Assembly: GCA_015655145.1 (NCBI GenBank) | Contig: JAATFO010000136.1 | Location: 19,165 to 83,164 of the forward strand | Origin: Enterobacterales bacterium | Lineage (GTDB): Bacteria > Pseudomonadota > Gammaproteobacteria > Enterobacterales > Enterobacteriaceae | Length of the DNA stretch: 64,000 bases | Direction of reading: 5' to 3' | Shown: positions 46,584-60,714 of the stretch, piece by piece | Layout of the letters: the number at the start of each line of letters is the position of its first letter | How positions within the stretch are numbered: the first letter of the stretch is position 1 | Position numbers and translations under genes: made by a program | The notes under the pieces: generated by a model | Seen by the model: only the letters and a program-made list of their open reading frames with translations | Database searches by the model: none | Told to the model about the DNA's origin: nothing

Positions 46584-47786
46584 TTATTTTTTATCCAGAA
46601 CCGTGTATACCGTATCGAGAGCAGAGACAATGTTTTGTGAGTTCGTTACTGAGTAGTGGACGCTATAGTTACCAGGGATATTGGTATCGACATTGCCGGA
46701 CACCTCAATTTTAGCGGTAATATTCCCATCATGAGAATCCCAGGCCTGTACACCGTCCAGGAGGTCTAATTGATTTCCCACAATAATTTCCAGGTTTGTT
46801 TTCTCTAATACTCCAGATATTAATGGTGAAGCTGCGGGGCGACGGGTGAATTGGTTAATGCATTTGATATATGTTTCATAATCGATAATTATTGAATAGG
46901 CATGGTCTGATTTATTTGTGTACATGTATTGCTTGTCGTTGTTTTTATAATTGTCAAATAGCTCAATTGCGGATTGATAGGGAAAGGTATTATCGTCCTT
47001 TCCATGTATTTGTAGTAAAGGTATATTGCATTCGTTGATCATCTCTTTTGATAAAATCATCTCTTGAGATATGCCAAGCTTATCTTTAATCAAGGAGAAG
47101 GTATCAGTGATGATGGTATCTCTATCATCCTGGTTTGGGGTAATGAATGTCAAATAGTCATTCATTATTTTCTTGATGTTATCAAGTGCGTAGTATGGCC
47201 CTGAATCCACAATAATGGCTTTTACATTGTCAGGGAATTTGTTCTTAGATGCGGCCTGTAGAGTAACCATGGCACCTAATGATATACCATAAATGATGAT
47301 TTCAACGTCATCGCCTTTTTCCTTAATGATCTTATCTACCCACAATAGCATGTCTTCAGCATCATAAACTGCCAGACTTGTGGAAAGTTCATCACTCCTT
47401 CCCTGACCTCTAAGGTCGGGGGTCAGAATTGAATAGCCTATATCATGGAAAATTTTCACGAATACACCCATTGATCTTGCACAACCCGTGAACCCATGTT
47501 GAACCAGTGCCACTCTATTTTTGCTTCTGTCGTTGTTTAAATAATAAGCATAATGGTTTTTTGCAGCACCATTATAATCTTGATAAGGTATATCCCATGT
47601 TTTTTTTGGGATATCCCAATACCATTGTTGAGCATTGTTAAAGTCTTCTTTGTGAGGCATATCCACATCATCTGGAACTGTCATTAGCTTTTCATAAAAA
47701 AAATGCTGTGTATTAGAAATAAAATAAAACATCATGCCTGAAAGAATGCTATTGCATGTATTTTGATCTCTGAATGGCATAATCAT
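46584..47786 (-). CDS. alpha/beta hydrolase fused to a C-terminal Ig-like (DUF5011-type) domain
   Basis: This 400-residue protein has an alpha/beta-hydrolase core: VALVQHGFTGCARSMG (oxyanion region), SILTPDLRGQGRSDE, the nucleophile elbow YGISLGAM near residue 170, the acid in IHGKDDNTFPYQS and the His in KSDHAYSI. Residues from about 338 form an Ig-like domain (LLDGVQAWDSHDGNITAKIE, IPGNYSVHYSVTNS) of the DUF5011/Cry22 type, common in Gram-positive surface proteins. There is no clear secretion signal. Codon use is strikingly AT-rich compared with neighbours, a sign of transfer. GGAG nine bases before the ATG at 47786 fixes the start. The substrate is unknown. Confidence 0.8.
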   Translation of the reverse strand: MIMPFRDQNTCNSILSGMMFYFISNTQHFFYEKLMTVPDDVDMPHKEDFNNAQQWYWDIPKKTWDIPYQDYNGAAKNHYAYYLNNDRSKNRVALVQHGFTGCARSMGVFVKIFHDIGYSILTPDLRGQGRSDELSTSLAVYDAEDMLLWVDKIIKEKGDDVEIIIYGISLGAMVTLQAASKNKFPDNVKAIIVDSGPYYALDNIKKIMNDYLTFITPNQDDRDTIITDTFSLIKDKLGISQEMILSKEMINECNIPLLQIHGKDDNTFPYQSAIELFDNYKNNDKQYMYTNKSDHAYSIIIDYETYIKCINQFTRRPAASPLISGVLEKTNLEIIVGNQLDLLDGVQAWDSHDGNITAKIEVSGNVDTNIPGNYSVHYSVTNSQNIVSALDTVYTVLDKK

Positions 47787-47940
47787 AGTTGAGTTCTCCA
47801 ACAGTTATATTTTGAGTTTATATAAATATATTGTGTTTAGTACGCCACAAATGTACATGTGTATTTTATTCTAGGACAAGTTTTATGAAATGAACTATTT
47901 TTTTACGAATAAATATCGGTCGAGTCTGTCAGGGTGGTGT

Positions 47941-48125
47941 GGCACTGTTGCAACGTTCGTGATGAGGACGTCTTGTGGGGTGTTGAAAGACGCTATATTT
48001 CAAAGGCTCTGCCCACCAAACGTATCTCACCCCAGGGGATGGTCGAAATAAAATGATTCGGCCTGACCTCTGTGCTGCGCCCGCATCACTTCAATCCCTT
48101 TATTGCAGCATTTCACCGTAAAAAC
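47941..48125 (-). mobile_element. relic of an IS26-like (IS6-family) element
   Basis: GGCACTGTTGCAA at 47941 matches the terminal inverted repeat of IS26. Reading leftward on the minus strand towards it, KGIEVMRAQHRGQAESFYF then DHPLG matches the C-terminus of the IS26 transposase (KGIEVMRALRKGQASAFYYG). One extra G then shifts the frame; with it removed the ending reads GEIRLVGRAFEI and stop. The rest of the element is lost, about 300 bases from the ast promoter. Confidence 0.75.
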
Positions 48126-48154
48126 ACGGGTAATCCGCAATAAAGAGTGTGTGT

Positions 48155-48213
48155 TGCACATTAACGGTTATGAATATGCCCTTTATTCGTGCGTAATGCT
48201 TATTCATGGTGCA
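48155..48213 (+). promoter_or_regulatory. possible NtrC enhancer sites of the ast operon
   Basis: TGCTTATTCATGGTGCA at 48197-48213 fits the NtrC consensus TGCACC-N4-TGGTGCA in the right half and the outer TGC. TGCACATTAACGGTTAT at 48155-48171 keeps only the left half-site. They lie about 210-270 bases before the sigma-54 promoter, a usual enhancer distance. Confidence 0.45.
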
Positions 48214-48421
48214 GTGTGCGGTGTAAAATAAGGACAGATCTTCACCGCGATCACAAAAACAATATTTTATCTCGCTGTTGCATAACCTTTCTTTTTTATC
48301 TGTGGGAAAAGGCCCGTCATCATAAAATTATTCACTTTTTATGCATTTTGTGTGAATAATGACAATGACTAACTCATTGAAAACAGGTAATGCAAATTAA
48401 TTTATGCATTTTTCCCTCTGG

Positions 48422-48440
48422 CTGGCATGAAGCCTGCAAT
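48422..48440 (+). promoter_or_regulatory. sigma-54 promoter of the ast operon
   Basis: CTGGCATGAAGCCTGCAAT has GG at 48424-48425 and GC at 48436-48437 separated by exactly ten bases, the -24/-12 geometry of RpoN promoters. In E. coli the ast operon is under NtrC and sigma-54 control. ATTCAC and GTGAAT repeats at about 48330-48358 could be ArgR contacts. Confidence 0.8.
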
Positions 48441-48557
48441 CTACAGTGAAGTATCAACCGGAATGGCAGCAGACCAGTAAACCGCATGCTATCGGCTGCG
48501 GACAAACCGTATTGCAGCCAGATTATGGCGGCTAATGCCACCAACAGGAGCACAGCT

Positions 48558-52383
<3,826 letters not shown>

Positions 52384-52457
52384 TCCCAACGCGGGATGAT
52401 GTGGCAGGAGCCGGTACTTTCTGGTGCCGGCTGTTATAACGAATGAAAGAGGAACCC

Positions 52458-53429
52458 ATGCGGGACTTTTTACAACAAACACTGAATGGCGAACCGCTGT
52501 CATCGGGGGCTAATGACCAGTTACACTGGGAATGGCATGATGAGGGTATTCTCGAATTGACGCCGTACCAACCGACACATCAGGCTTTAGTGGTCTCTGC
52601 GGGTATACACGGCAATGAGACAGCCCCGGTCGAAATACTGAATACGTTAATCATGTCATTGGTCCGGGGAGAAAAACCGTTGCAGACACGGGTGCTGGTG
52701 ATCCTGGGTAACCCGGGGGCGTTGCGCGTGGGTAAACGTTATCTGCAGTGTGATCTCAACCGTTTGTTTGGCGGGCGCTGGCAGCAATATGAAGATTGCC
52801 CGGAAGCGCGTCGCGCATGGCGGCTCGAACAGGCGATGGAAAACTTTTATCAGGCGGGCGATAACCAGGAGGTTTGCTGGCATCTTGATCTGCATACGGC
52901 GATCCGTGGTTCTTACCATGTGCGTTTTGGGGTGATGCCACTGAACGCCCGCCCGTGGCCGCACGATTTTATGCACTGGCTGACGGCGGCGGGCCTGGAC
53001 GCACTGGTATTTCATCGTGCCCCGGCAGGCACCTTCACACATTACAGCTGTACGCATTTCGGCGCGGCGAGTTGTACGCTTGAATTGGGTAAAGCGTACC
53101 CGTTTGGCCAGAATGATTTGACGCAATTTGTTGCTGTACAACACGCACTGGCGGCGCAGTTGTTTGGTGAGACACTGCCTGCGGCAAGTGCCGTTCCCAG
53201 ACGCTATCGCGTATCACAGCAAATTACGCGTTCCTCCGCGGATTTTAAACTGTATATGTCGGATGATACGCTGAATTTTACCGCTTTCCCGCAGGGAACC
53301 CTGCTGGCTGAAGATGGCGAACGACGCTATTTTGTGCAACAGGCACGCGAGTATGTCTTATTTCCGAATGCTAAGGTTGCGCCAGGATTACGGGCCGGAT
53401 TGATGTTGGTGGAAGACCCGCGAGAATAA
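52458..53429 (+). CDS. astE: succinylglutamate desuccinylase
   Basis: This 323-residue zinc hydrolase of the AstE/AspA family has the metal ligands in SAGIHGNETAPVE and HLDLHTAIRGS, and the catalytic Glu in CTLELGKAYPFGQND. It splits N-succinylglutamate to glutamate and succinate, ending the AST pathway. AAGAGG precedes the ATG at 52458, favoured over the upstream ATG at 52443. An AGCCGG-type hairpin in the 74-base gap after astB may modulate its expression. Confidence 0.95.
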   Translation: MRDFLQQTLNGEPLSSGANDQLHWEWHDEGILELTPYQPTHQALVVSAGIHGNETAPVEILNTLIMSLVRGEKPLQTRVLVILGNPGALRVGKRYLQCDLNRLFGGRWQQYEDCPEARRAWRLEQAMENFYQAGDNQEVCWHLDLHTAIRGSYHVRFGVMPLNARPWPHDFMHWLTAAGLDALVFHRAPAGTFTHYSCTHFGAASCTLELGKAYPFGQNDLTQFVAVQHALAAQLFGETLPAASAVPRRYRVSQQITRSSADFKLYMSDDTLNFTAFPQGTLLAEDGERRYFVQQAREYVLFPNAKVAPGLRAGLMLVEDPRE

Positions 53430-53839
53430 GTGCGATGCACGTGTCTTCAGTTTGCCTGTTTGTTGGCTTTCCTCGCGCAGGTAAGGGCGAAGTGGTTGCC
53501 CTGTTTGCCGTAATGCGTTTTATGTGAAATGGCGTGCGCGGAATCTCAGGCAGTATTCGTTCAGCGTGCCACTGTTAAGGTGCATACTTTTTCTTTCCAG
53601 GATACTGCGCTTAGCGTTACACTCTTACCGGTAATATGCAGAAAACGTGCTGATATTCATACTTTTTTGCAATTCCTCACCGTAATCTTCTTATTCTCTT
53701 CATGATTGTTGCTTCTTTGCCTTTTATCCTTTCAGGGCTTTACTCACGCTCTGAGTAGTTGACGTTCAGCATCGTAAACTGATTCCCGAACTCGCGACAC
53801 GGGCTGTCGTTATTAAACTAAAAAGTTAAGGACCCAATT
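53430..53839. other. spacer and promoter region of spy
   Basis: No gene is seen. It should contain the spy promoter. GTAAA at about 53775 could be half of a CpxR site, but no clear paired repeat was found. No terminator hairpin is obvious after astE. Confidence 0.4.
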
Positions 53840-54328
53840 ATGCGTAAACTGGCTTCCCTTTTTGTTGCAACCGCGCTGGCTCTGGGCGCGGCTGGTATTG
53901 TTCATGCTGCGGCTGATAACCTGACGCCTCCGCCTGCAGGCAGCGAAAAATCACCACATAACCGACCGATGCACAATGGTATGCATGAGATGTTCAGAGG
54001 ATTGAATCTGAGTGAAACTCAGAAACAACAAATTCGTGCCATCATGAAAGAAAACCGCCAGGAAATGAAACGACCGCCGCTGGAAGAACTTCGGGCGACG
54101 CACGCTATTATTGCCGCCGATACTTTCGATAAAACACAGGCAGAAGCGCAAGCTGAGAAAATGGCGGTACATGCGCGAGAACGCGCTATCGTGATGATGG
54201 AAACGCAAAATAAAGTGTACAATTTGCTGACGCCGGAACAGAAGACGCAGTACAACGCCAACTTTGAGAAACATCTGACAGAAAAACCCGGCAAACACGG
54301 TAACATGGCGCCACCGCCTGCCGAATAA
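53840..54328 (+). CDS. spy: periplasmic chaperone Spy (CpxP/Spy family)
   Basis: This 162-residue protein has a signal peptide ending HAAA near residue 25. It carries both LTxxQ-type motifs of the family: NLSETQKQQIR near residue 57 and LLTPEQKTQYN near 135, flanked by Met/His/Pro-rich ends. Spy is an ATP-independent cradle-shaped chaperone induced by envelope stress through Cpx and Bae. An AAGGA ribosome site lies before the ATG. Confidence 0.92.
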   Translation: MRKLASLFVATALALGAAGIVHAAADNLTPPPAGSEKSPHNRPMHNGMHEMFRGLNLSETQKQQIRAIMKENRQEMKRPPLEELRATHAIIAADTFDKTQAEAQAEKMAVHARERAIVMMETQNKVYNLLTPEQKTQYNANFEKHLTEKPGKHGNMAPPPAE

Positions 54329-54345
54329 AACGGGCCCTGATTGAG

Positions 54346-54398
54346 ACCGCCGGCGTTGCTCTCGCTGCCTTCGGGCCGAGGGTAACGTCGGCGGTTTT
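54346..54398 (+). terminator. terminator after spy
   Basis: ACCGCCGGCGTT pairs with AACGTCGGCGGT around an inner hairpin and is followed by TTTT. It lies between the convergent spy and yddG. Confidence 0.8.
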
Positions 54399-54432
54399 AC
54401 ACCTGACATAGCCAGCCGTATTTCACGCCAAA

Positions 54433-55338
54433 TTAGCGCGGGGAACTGCACGCGGTGTGTGTCGCCCACCAACAAATCAACGATCCTGATGTCACCATCA
54501 TGACACCCTGCCAGAAGGCCTGCGGGAGTGAGAGCTGCAGCCATACCGCTCCGATAAGCGTAGACAATACCGGGGTGAAATACGACGCCGTGGCCAGCAA
54601 TGTCAGATTGCCCCACTGAATGCCTTTTTCCCATGCTGAGTAGGCCAGCGCGGTTGAGCCGCCCATGAAGAAAATTTCCAGCATCACGCCAGGTGAAAAA
54701 TGCATTGATGCAAAAGACGATGTCCAGGCAAACTGAACCCACAATACGGTAGCCGTCAGCAGAAAAAATAACGTCACTGCGCTGGCGCCAGCGGCATGGC
54801 GTTTGGCGATATTGTTGTACATGGCCAAGAAAAAAGCCGCGACAAACGCCAGACAATAGGCGAGTGGGTTATGCTGAATATTGAGCCAAAGATGCGGCAG
54901 TGACCACGAATTATCACCTTTTAATACCCAGACGATCCCCACCAGCGATAAGGCCAGACCCGGCCATAACCACCAGCGGAATTTTTGCTGGTTCAGAGGG
55001 ATCGCCAGCACAATCGTCAGACAAGGCCAGAGGTAATTAATCATGCCTAACTCCAGCGACTGGCGGCGACTGGTGGCAAAACCAATTGCCAGCGCCAGGC
55101 AGACCTCATAGCTGACGAAGAGCAAACCGCCCAACCATAAATACAGCGGAGGAAACTGACGCGGATGAGGCATACCCCGGGCAAGACAAAGAAACAGGGC
55201 GCAGACGCTATAGATCATGGCGGCGCCACCGCTGGGGCCAAAAGACTCAGTAATACTGCGCAGTAAACCTATCGTGGTGCTCCAGAGCAGGATCGCGCTG
55301 AGACCTGTCAGGGTTGCGTGTTGTTTCACTGGGATCAT
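54433..55338 (-). CDS. yddG: aromatic amino acid exporter YddG (DMT family)
   Basis: This 301-residue EamA/DMT transporter has ten hydrophobic spans. It matches YddG (SAILLWSTTIGLLRSITESF, LGMINYLWPCLTIVLAIPLN, GGSTALAYSAWEKGIQWG). YddG exports phenylalanine, tyrosine, tryptophan and related compounds. A terminator separates it from nadE. Confidence 0.92.
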   Translation of the reverse strand: MIPVKQHATLTGLSAILLWSTTIGLLRSITESFGPSGGAAMIYSVCALFLCLARGMPHPRQFPPLYLWLGGLLFVSYEVCLALAIGFATSRRQSLELGMINYLWPCLTIVLAIPLNQQKFRWWLWPGLALSLVGIVWVLKGDNSWSLPHLWLNIQHNPLAYCLAFVAAFFLAMYNNIAKRHAAGASAVTLFFLLTATVLWVQFAWTSSFASMHFSPGVMLEIFFMGGSTALAYSAWEKGIQWGNLTLLATASYFTPVLSTLIGAVWLQLSLPQAFWQGVMMVTSGSLICWWATHTACSSPR

Positions 55339-55361
55339 TTGCGGGAATGCCCTGGCAAATC

Positions 55362-55387
55362 TGCGGGCCAGAAAAAATGGGCCCGCA
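55362..55387. terminator. terminator between nadE and yddG
   Basis: TGCGGGCC-AGAAAAAAT-GGGCCCGCA hairpin; the loop is A-rich on the plus strand. It lies just after the leftward nadE stop and would insulate yddG. Confidence 0.65.
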
Positions 55388-55398
55388 AGAAAACACCG

Positions 55399-56226
55399 TT
55401 ATTTCTTCCAGAAATCGTCAAACACGGTAATCGGTGGATGACGTTTGTGGGCGGTTTTCAGATACCAGCCTTCAATGATTTTCGCGCTGGGTTCATCGAT
55501 TTTCTTTCCTTCCAGATAAGCATCAATCATGGCATAGGTTACACCAAGCGCGACTTCATCTGGCAGGCCAGGGCGATCATCTTCGAGGTCGGCCGTCGGT
55601 TTTTTCAGATAAAGACGCTCCGGGCAGCCCAGTGCTTTCAACAGCATTTTCCCCTGACCTTTATGCAGACGGAAAATTGGGTTGATATCGGTACCGCCGT
55701 CGCCGTACTTGGTAAAAAAACCGGTAACGGCTTCTGCCGCATGGTCAGTACCCACGACGACCCCCGCGGTCATGCCGGCAATGCTGTACTGGGCTTTCAT
55801 GCGTTCTCGGGCTTTTTCATTGCCGCGCACATAGTCAGAAAGAGTCAGGCCCGCTTCTTTCAGCGCGTGTTCACTGGCTAACACCGCCTCTTTTATGTTC
55901 ACTGTCAACACGCGGTCCGGTTGGATAAACGAGATAGCCTGCTGGCAATCTTGCTCATCATCTTGTACACCATAAGGCAGACGGACCGCAATGAAGCAAT
56001 AGGCGTTATCGCTGGTTTCTTCACGCAATTCACTGATTGCGGTCTGACACAGCTTTCCGGTGAGCGTCGAATCCTGCCCACCACTGATGCCCAATACCAG
56101 CGTTTTGATAACCGGGGTGGTTTTCAGATAGGTTTTCAGAAATTCTACGCTGGTGCGGATTTCTTGCTGGACGTCAATCACTGCTTTGACGCCAAGTGCT
56201 TTAATAATTTCCTGCTGCAGAGCCAT
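55399..56226 (-). CDS. nadE: NH3-dependent NAD+ synthetase
   Basis: This 275-residue N-type ATP pyrophosphatase has [18 protein letters not shown] (P-loop SGGxDS) and [20 protein letters not shown]. It amidates deamido-NAD with ammonia. AGGAGAGG precedes the ATG. It is divergent from osmE, as in E. coli. Confidence 0.97.
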   Translation of the reverse strand: MALQQEIIKALGVKAVIDVQQEIRTSVEFLKTYLKTTPVIKTLVLGISGGQDSTLTGKLCQTAISELREETSDNAYCFIAVRLPYGVQDDEQDCQQAISFIQPDRVLTVNIKEAVLASEHALKEAGLTLSDYVRGNEKARERMKAQYSIAGMTAGVVVGTDHAAEAVTGFFTKYGDGGTDINPIFRLHKGQGKMLLKALGCPERLYLKKPTADLEDDRPGLPDEVALGVTYAMIDAYLEGKKIDEPSAKIIEGWYLKTAHKRHPPITVFDDFWKK

Positions 56227-56523
56227 TAACCTCTCCTCAAGTCAGTTGCCGATAGCCGAATTGCCAATCCGATAGTGCTAAGCTAACGCGCAAGACATAA
56301 AACGACAAGGATGTTGTCGACGAAAGCTGGCGGGTTGGCGCTTTTGTCCACAAATGCTGGCGTATGCAGGCACAGCCTTGATGTCCGAAATGGGAACAAT
56401 CACCGAAGAAATTCCATCACCAGCGCGTGGCTGAATCGAATAAAATAACGGTATAAATTTGATAAATCAGCAATTGTATTCCAGGATTAGCGGTACATGG
56501 ATAAACAATGAGGAACAATTAAC

Positions 56524-56859
56524 ATGAGCAAATTAACAGGATGTATTATCGCGGGTGTAGTACTTGCGGTGTTATCGGGGTGTACAACGTATGATCGTGC
56601 GGAAAGTTTCGTCACAAAACCGGTGGTCAAGGATGTAAAAAAAGGGATGACACGTGAACAGGTGCGGCAGATAGCCGGTTCGCCATCGACGGAAATTACC
56701 ATGGTACACGCACGCGGTACTTGTCAGACCTATGTGCTGGGTGAGCGAGACGGAAAGCTGCAAACCTATTTTGTCAGCTACAGCGATACCGGGCGGGTGA
56801 TGAATTACGGCTTCCAGAGTTGCAAAGAGTATGACACCGATCCGCAAGCGAATCAGTAA
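56524..56859 (+). CDS. osmE: osmotically induced lipoprotein OsmE
   Basis: This 111-residue lipoprotein has lipobox VLSGC (Cys20) and a SmpA/OmlA-type (BamE-like) fold: [20 protein letters not shown], then [19 protein letters not shown]. OsmE is induced by high osmolarity and stationary phase in E. coli. GAGGAA precedes the ATG. Confidence 0.93.
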   Translation: MSKLTGCIIAGVVLAVLSGCTTYDRAESFVTKPVVKDVKKGMTREQVRQIAGSPSTEITMVHARGTCQTYVLGERDGKLQTYFVSYSDTGRVMNYGFQSCKEYDTDPQANQ

Positions 56860-56871
56860 TCCGCTGAACAC

Positions 56872-56904
56872 AAAGAAAACGGCCCTTTACGGGCCGTTTT
56901 CTTT
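56872..56904. terminator. terminator between osmE and the downstream convergent gene
   Basis: AAAGAAAACGGCCC-TTTAC-GGGCCGTTTTCTTT perfect stem with A and T flanks, so bidirectional. Confidence 0.92.
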
Positions 56905-56919
56905 GGTATTTACACCTTA

Positions 56920-57312
56920 TTAAAGTCCATATGGCCGTGGGATTTCGACATATTCGCCAGAGATTTCACGTTTATAATAATGACCATTTTGTACATAATA
57001 GCGCTGGCCATTGTAATCCAGCGCACGCATATTGCCGTCAACCACTACCGGTTCTGCCGGGGGCTGCACCACAACATAGTTATCCCCCTGACGCTGGTAG
57101 TATGTGTCATTAAGCAGATAATACGTTAGCCCGCCAATCAATACTGCGGTGGCGGCTTCAGGCAAAAAGCGGAAAGGGCCTGGATAGCCTCCGCCACCGT
57201 GATGCCATCCTGGTCCCGGCCCCCCGGGCCCAGGACCGTGACCTGGATGGGCAGATGCCATCAGAGGTGTGATCAGCGATAATGCTAAAAACGATATGAT
57301 GACCTTTTTCAT
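56920..57312 (-). CDS. Gly/His/Pro-rich exported protein (DUF6515-like)
   Basis: This 130-residue protein has a signal peptide ending ASA near residue 21, then a PGHGPGPGGPGPGWHHGGGG stretch that could bind metal. A hydrophobic segment (ATAVLIGGLTYYLL) and a C-terminal part with repeated Tyr motifs (YNGQRYYVQNGHYYKREISG) follow. The pattern is that of small exported proteins with a YY-x-QNGxYY ending, function unknown. It converges on osmE. Confidence 0.65.
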   Translation of the reverse strand: MKKVIISFLALSLITPLMASAHPGHGPGPGGPGPGWHHGGGGYPGPFRFLPEAATAVLIGGLTYYLLNDTYYQRQGDNYVVVQPPAEPVVVDGNMRALDYNGQRYYVQNGHYYKREISGEYVEIPRPYGL

Positions 57313-57474
57313 AGCTGCTCTCCTACGATTACAATGTGCAGCATTCCTCTAAGCAAGGTAAAACTCAAGATAAAACATAGGTATTTTTCCGTTACTTACA
57401 GCATTTAACGCTTTCCTTACGCAGTGTAAAATGTTCAGTACAATCAGGTCATGTAACTTGAGTTGGCTAAAAAA

Positions 57475-59739
57475 TCAGGCAGGCACGCTTAATGCTTTTT
57501 GGCTGCGTGACCAAATACGGTGGGCGGCGAGAAAAGAGATAAACTCACTCATAAACAGACCTTCGGCTTTATCATCTTCGACAATGCCTTCTTCCGCTTC
57601 ATTATCACCTAAACCAAACTGCGATTTTAAGCGCCTCGCTTCGCCACTCAAACCAATCACTTTCAGGTGTTTATACGCCTCCAGTAGATAATAACGTGCA
57701 TCGCCGCTGAGCAACAGCGCATCAATATTGCCATCCGGTACGATGACGGCGTCAAAGGTTAATGATGGCTGCCCGCTGAAGGTGGCATCAATCTGCAATA
57801 AGGCGCCATCGTCAGCGCGAATGTGTCCCATCTGTGCGGCCAACAGTCTTGCATGGACGCCCTGATTTTTCAGCTCCTGCAGAATGGCCAGCACGTCTGC
57901 CGCGCGTACGTTGTCACTGAGCAGCAACGCAACCTGACGTCCTTTAATCGAGCCACTGGGGATGGCGTAGAGACTCAGGCTGGCATCTTTTTTCAGCCCG
58001 TTGACATCTTTCGGTGGTGCGGTATGCAGTTTTTCATCGCTAAGCGTGATACCCAGGGTTTCCGCCACACTGTGTGCCAACGAGACATCAATATGCAGCA
58101 GGTGATCAATCACGCGCTCACGAATCCAGGGGCGGGCCAGTTTGCCCAATTCAAACGAAAAACTATCGATAATGTGTTGCTGCTCCACCGGGGTCTGGCT
58201 TAGCCAGAACAGACGCGGCTGCGAATAGTACTCGCCAAAAGAAGGACTGCGTTCACGGACTTTATGCCCCTCAATCCGTTCCTGATAGCTGGAAAAACCA
58301 CCCCGCAGCGGGCCAGGCGGCGTTTCGCGCGGCCAGTTGTCGTTGATGGCGTTGGGGCCATAGTTTGCCGGATTGGTATCAATATCCATACGGTGCATGC
58401 CCTGACGCTGGTAGTTATGCAATGGGCAAACGGGACGGTTGATCGGGATTTCATGGAAATTAGGCCCGCCAAGACGACTGATTTGCGTATCGGTGTACGA
58501 AAACAACCGTCCCTGCAGTAATGGATCATTGGTGAAATCAATGCCGGGCACAATATGTGCCGGATGGAACGCAACTTGCTCTGTTTCAGCAAAAAAATTA
58601 TCCGGGTTACGGTTCAGTACCATTTTGCCAATCAACATCACCGGGACCAGTTCTTCCGGGATCAGTTTGGTCGCATCAAGCAGATCAAAATCGAATTTGA
58701 ATTCATCTTCTTCGGCAATGAGTTGCAACCCCAGTTCATATTCGGGGTAATCACCGGCTTCAATCGCTTGCCAAAGATCACGCCGATGAAAGTCAGGATC
58801 ACGGCCCATCAATTTCTGTGCTTCATCCCATAATAATGATGCTTTCCCGGCGACAGGTTTCCAGTGGAAACGAACAAGAGTGGCGCGACCTTCGGCATTA
58901 ATCATGCGGAAGGTATGAATGCCAAAACCTTCCATCGTGCGGTAGCTGCGTGGAATACCACGGTCAGACATCGCCCATATCACATTGTGCAATGTTTCTG
59001 GTTGCAGTGAAACATAATCCCAGAAAGTGTCATGGGCGCTTTGCCCCTGTGGGATCTCATTATGGGGTTCAGGTTTGAGAGCATGGACAAAATCAGGGAA
59101 CTTGTGGGCATCCTGAATAAAGAAAATCGGGGTGTTATTACCCACCAGATCAAAAACACCCTCCTGAGTGTAAAATTTGGTTGCAAAGCCGCGAATATCA
59201 CGCACGGTATCGGCGGATCCTGCGCCACCTTGTACTGTTGAGAAACGAACAAAAACCGGCGTGATTTGATCTGGACCGCGCAGAAAATCGGCTTTAGTGA
59301 TGTCTGTCAGGGCACTATAGGGTTGAAAATAGCCATGAGCGCCGGATCCCCGGGCATGCACAATGCGTTCAGGAATACGCTCATGGTCAAAATGAGTGAT
59401 TTTTTCCCGCATGATGAAGTCTTCCAGCAAGGTAGGTCCACGCGTGCCTGCGCGTAATGCGTTTTGATCGTCGGCAATGCGGGTCCCCTGATTGGTGGTT
59501 AATGGGAAATTTTCGCTGCCTTTACGGTGATGTTGCAGTTGATCGAGTTTGGCATTATGTGTGTCTGGCGCGTTAATGCTCCCGGAGACCATCGGTTGCT
59601 GACCGGGTGCAGAGGGGCCGGGAGTCGGTTGACTGGCGCTATCTTCCGGGGCCAGAGCATCAAGACCGGGCTTCGCTGAATCAGGTCCGGTTGTCGGGGC
59701 GCTATGGCTCAGTACTGTCTTATCCGTTTCCTTTGCCAT
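57475..59739 (-). CDS. katE: catalase HPII
   Basis: This 754-residue large-subunit monofunctional haem catalase matches E. coli KatE almost end to end. It has the His region [20 protein letters not shown], the haem proximal Tyr region [18 protein letters not shown], and the C-terminal flavodoxin-like domain ([20 protein letters not shown]). HPII removes hydrogen peroxide in stationary phase. In-frame starts exist to 59772, but ATG 59739 ([10 protein letters not shown]) gives the E. coli-like length. RpoS control is expected from the family. Confidence 0.96.
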   Translation of the reverse strand: MAKETDKTVLSHSAPTTGPDSAKPGLDALAPEDSASQPTPGPSAPGQQPMVSGSINAPDTHNAKLDQLQHHRKGSENFPLTTNQGTRIADDQNALRAGTRGPTLLEDFIMREKITHFDHERIPERIVHARGSGAHGYFQPYSALTDITKADFLRGPDQITPVFVRFSTVQGGAGSADTVRDIRGFATKFYTQEGVFDLVGNNTPIFFIQDAHKFPDFVHALKPEPHNEIPQGQSAHDTFWDYVSLQPETLHNVIWAMSDRGIPRSYRTMEGFGIHTFRMINAEGRATLVRFHWKPVAGKASLLWDEAQKLMGRDPDFHRRDLWQAIEAGDYPEYELGLQLIAEEDEFKFDFDLLDATKLIPEELVPVMLIGKMVLNRNPDNFFAETEQVAFHPAHIVPGIDFTNDPLLQGRLFSYTDTQISRLGGPNFHEIPINRPVCPLHNYQRQGMHRMDIDTNPANYGPNAINDNWPRETPPGPLRGGFSSYQERIEGHKVRERSPSFGEYYSQPRLFWLSQTPVEQQHIIDSFSFELGKLARPWIRERVIDHLLHIDVSLAHSVAETLGITLSDEKLHTAPPKDVNGLKKDASLSLYAIPSGSIKGRQVALLLSDNVRAADVLAILQELKNQGVHARLLAAQMGHIRADDGALLQIDATFSGQPSLTFDAVIVPDGNIDALLLSGDARYYLLEAYKHLKVIGLSGEARRLKSQFGLGDNEAEEGIVEDDKAEGLFMSEFISFLAAHRIWSRSQKALSVPA

Positions 59740-59877
59740 GATAATGGATCCCATTGATATCGTGTTCAACATTCTTTAACTATAGAACAGTGATATCGGT
59801 ACGCCTGTAATTTGCATGGCTATCCACGCAGTGGATAGCGGCATGCTGGGTTACTGACGGCAGGGAACAGCGCGTTT

Positions 59878-60546
59878 TTATCCGGTAATATGTTGCAGGG
59901 TGAGGTGTGCCAGCGAGTCAAGCCGGACATTCGCCAGCGACCAGCGGGGATCATTGCGATACTCGGCAGCCGGCACCACGATGGAGCGCATACGGGCTGC
60001 ACGAGTGGCAATCATGCCGTTAAACGAGTCTTCCAGGGTGACACAATTGAGCGGGTCGACAGCCAGCATCGCCGCAGCGTTCAGATAAACTTGCGGATGC
60101 GGTTTACTGTAGGGCAGTGCTTCTGCCGAGGCGACGGCGTCAAAATAGTGTCTCAGGTTGAACAGCGCCAGCACATGTTCCAACATGAGCTGTGGTGAAG
60201 CCGATGCAAGGCCAATCTTCATGCCATGGGTGCGACAAAGCTGTAGCGCCTGCTCCACACCCGGCAGCAGTGGACGCGTCTCTTCCACCAAATGGCCTGC
60301 CCGGGCAATAATACGTTGTACAATCGTGTGTTGGTCAGGCCCTTGCCACGGGAAGGCGTCATACCACAGGCTGACCACTTGATCGATGCGGAGCCCTAGC
60401 AAGTCAGGTAACTCGTTACGGCGCGATAAATCAATATTGAGGGTCGTCAACACATCGTGTTCGGCTTGTTCCCATAAGGGTTCAGAATCAATCAGTAGAC
60501 CATCCATATCAAAAATTACGGCAAGCACCGGGCGGGAATAAGACAT
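59878..60546 (-). CDS. yniC: HAD-family sugar phosphatase YniC (HxpB)
   Basis: This 222-residue HAD hydrolase has the catalytic DMDGLLIDSEPLW, GLASASPQLM (motif II) and LEDSFNGMIA (motif IV). E. coli YniC removes phosphate from 2-deoxyglucose 6-phosphate and other hexose phosphates. It is divergent from yniB as in E. coli. Confidence 0.93.
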   Translation of the reverse strand: MSYSRPVLAVIFDMDGLLIDSEPLWEQAEHDVLTTLNIDLSRRNELPDLLGLRIDQVVSLWYDAFPWQGPDQHTIVQRIIARAGHLVEETRPLLPGVEQALQLCRTHGMKIGLASASPQLMLEHVLALFNLRHYFDAVASAEALPYSKPHPQVYLNAAAMLAVDPLNCVTLEDSFNGMIATRAARMRSIVVPAAEYRNDPRWSLANVRLDSLAHLTLQHITG

Positions 60547-60714
60547 ACAACAGCTCCGTTTTATCGTTTGTTATAGCTTAGCATGAAGGGCGGACTGACA
60601 GAATTGCCGGGGCATGGCGAACGCGCATAAAATCATCATAACTCACTTTTCCCAGGCACTTTTTTCCCACTGCAGGTAGACTGACAGCCAAATGAAAGAA
60701 GTTAAGGAGAAACC

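Noticed and set aside
53951..54856. 301-codon minus-strand frame over spy and yddG
   Set aside because: It is antisense to spy and shifted within yddG; both real genes have clear family matches.
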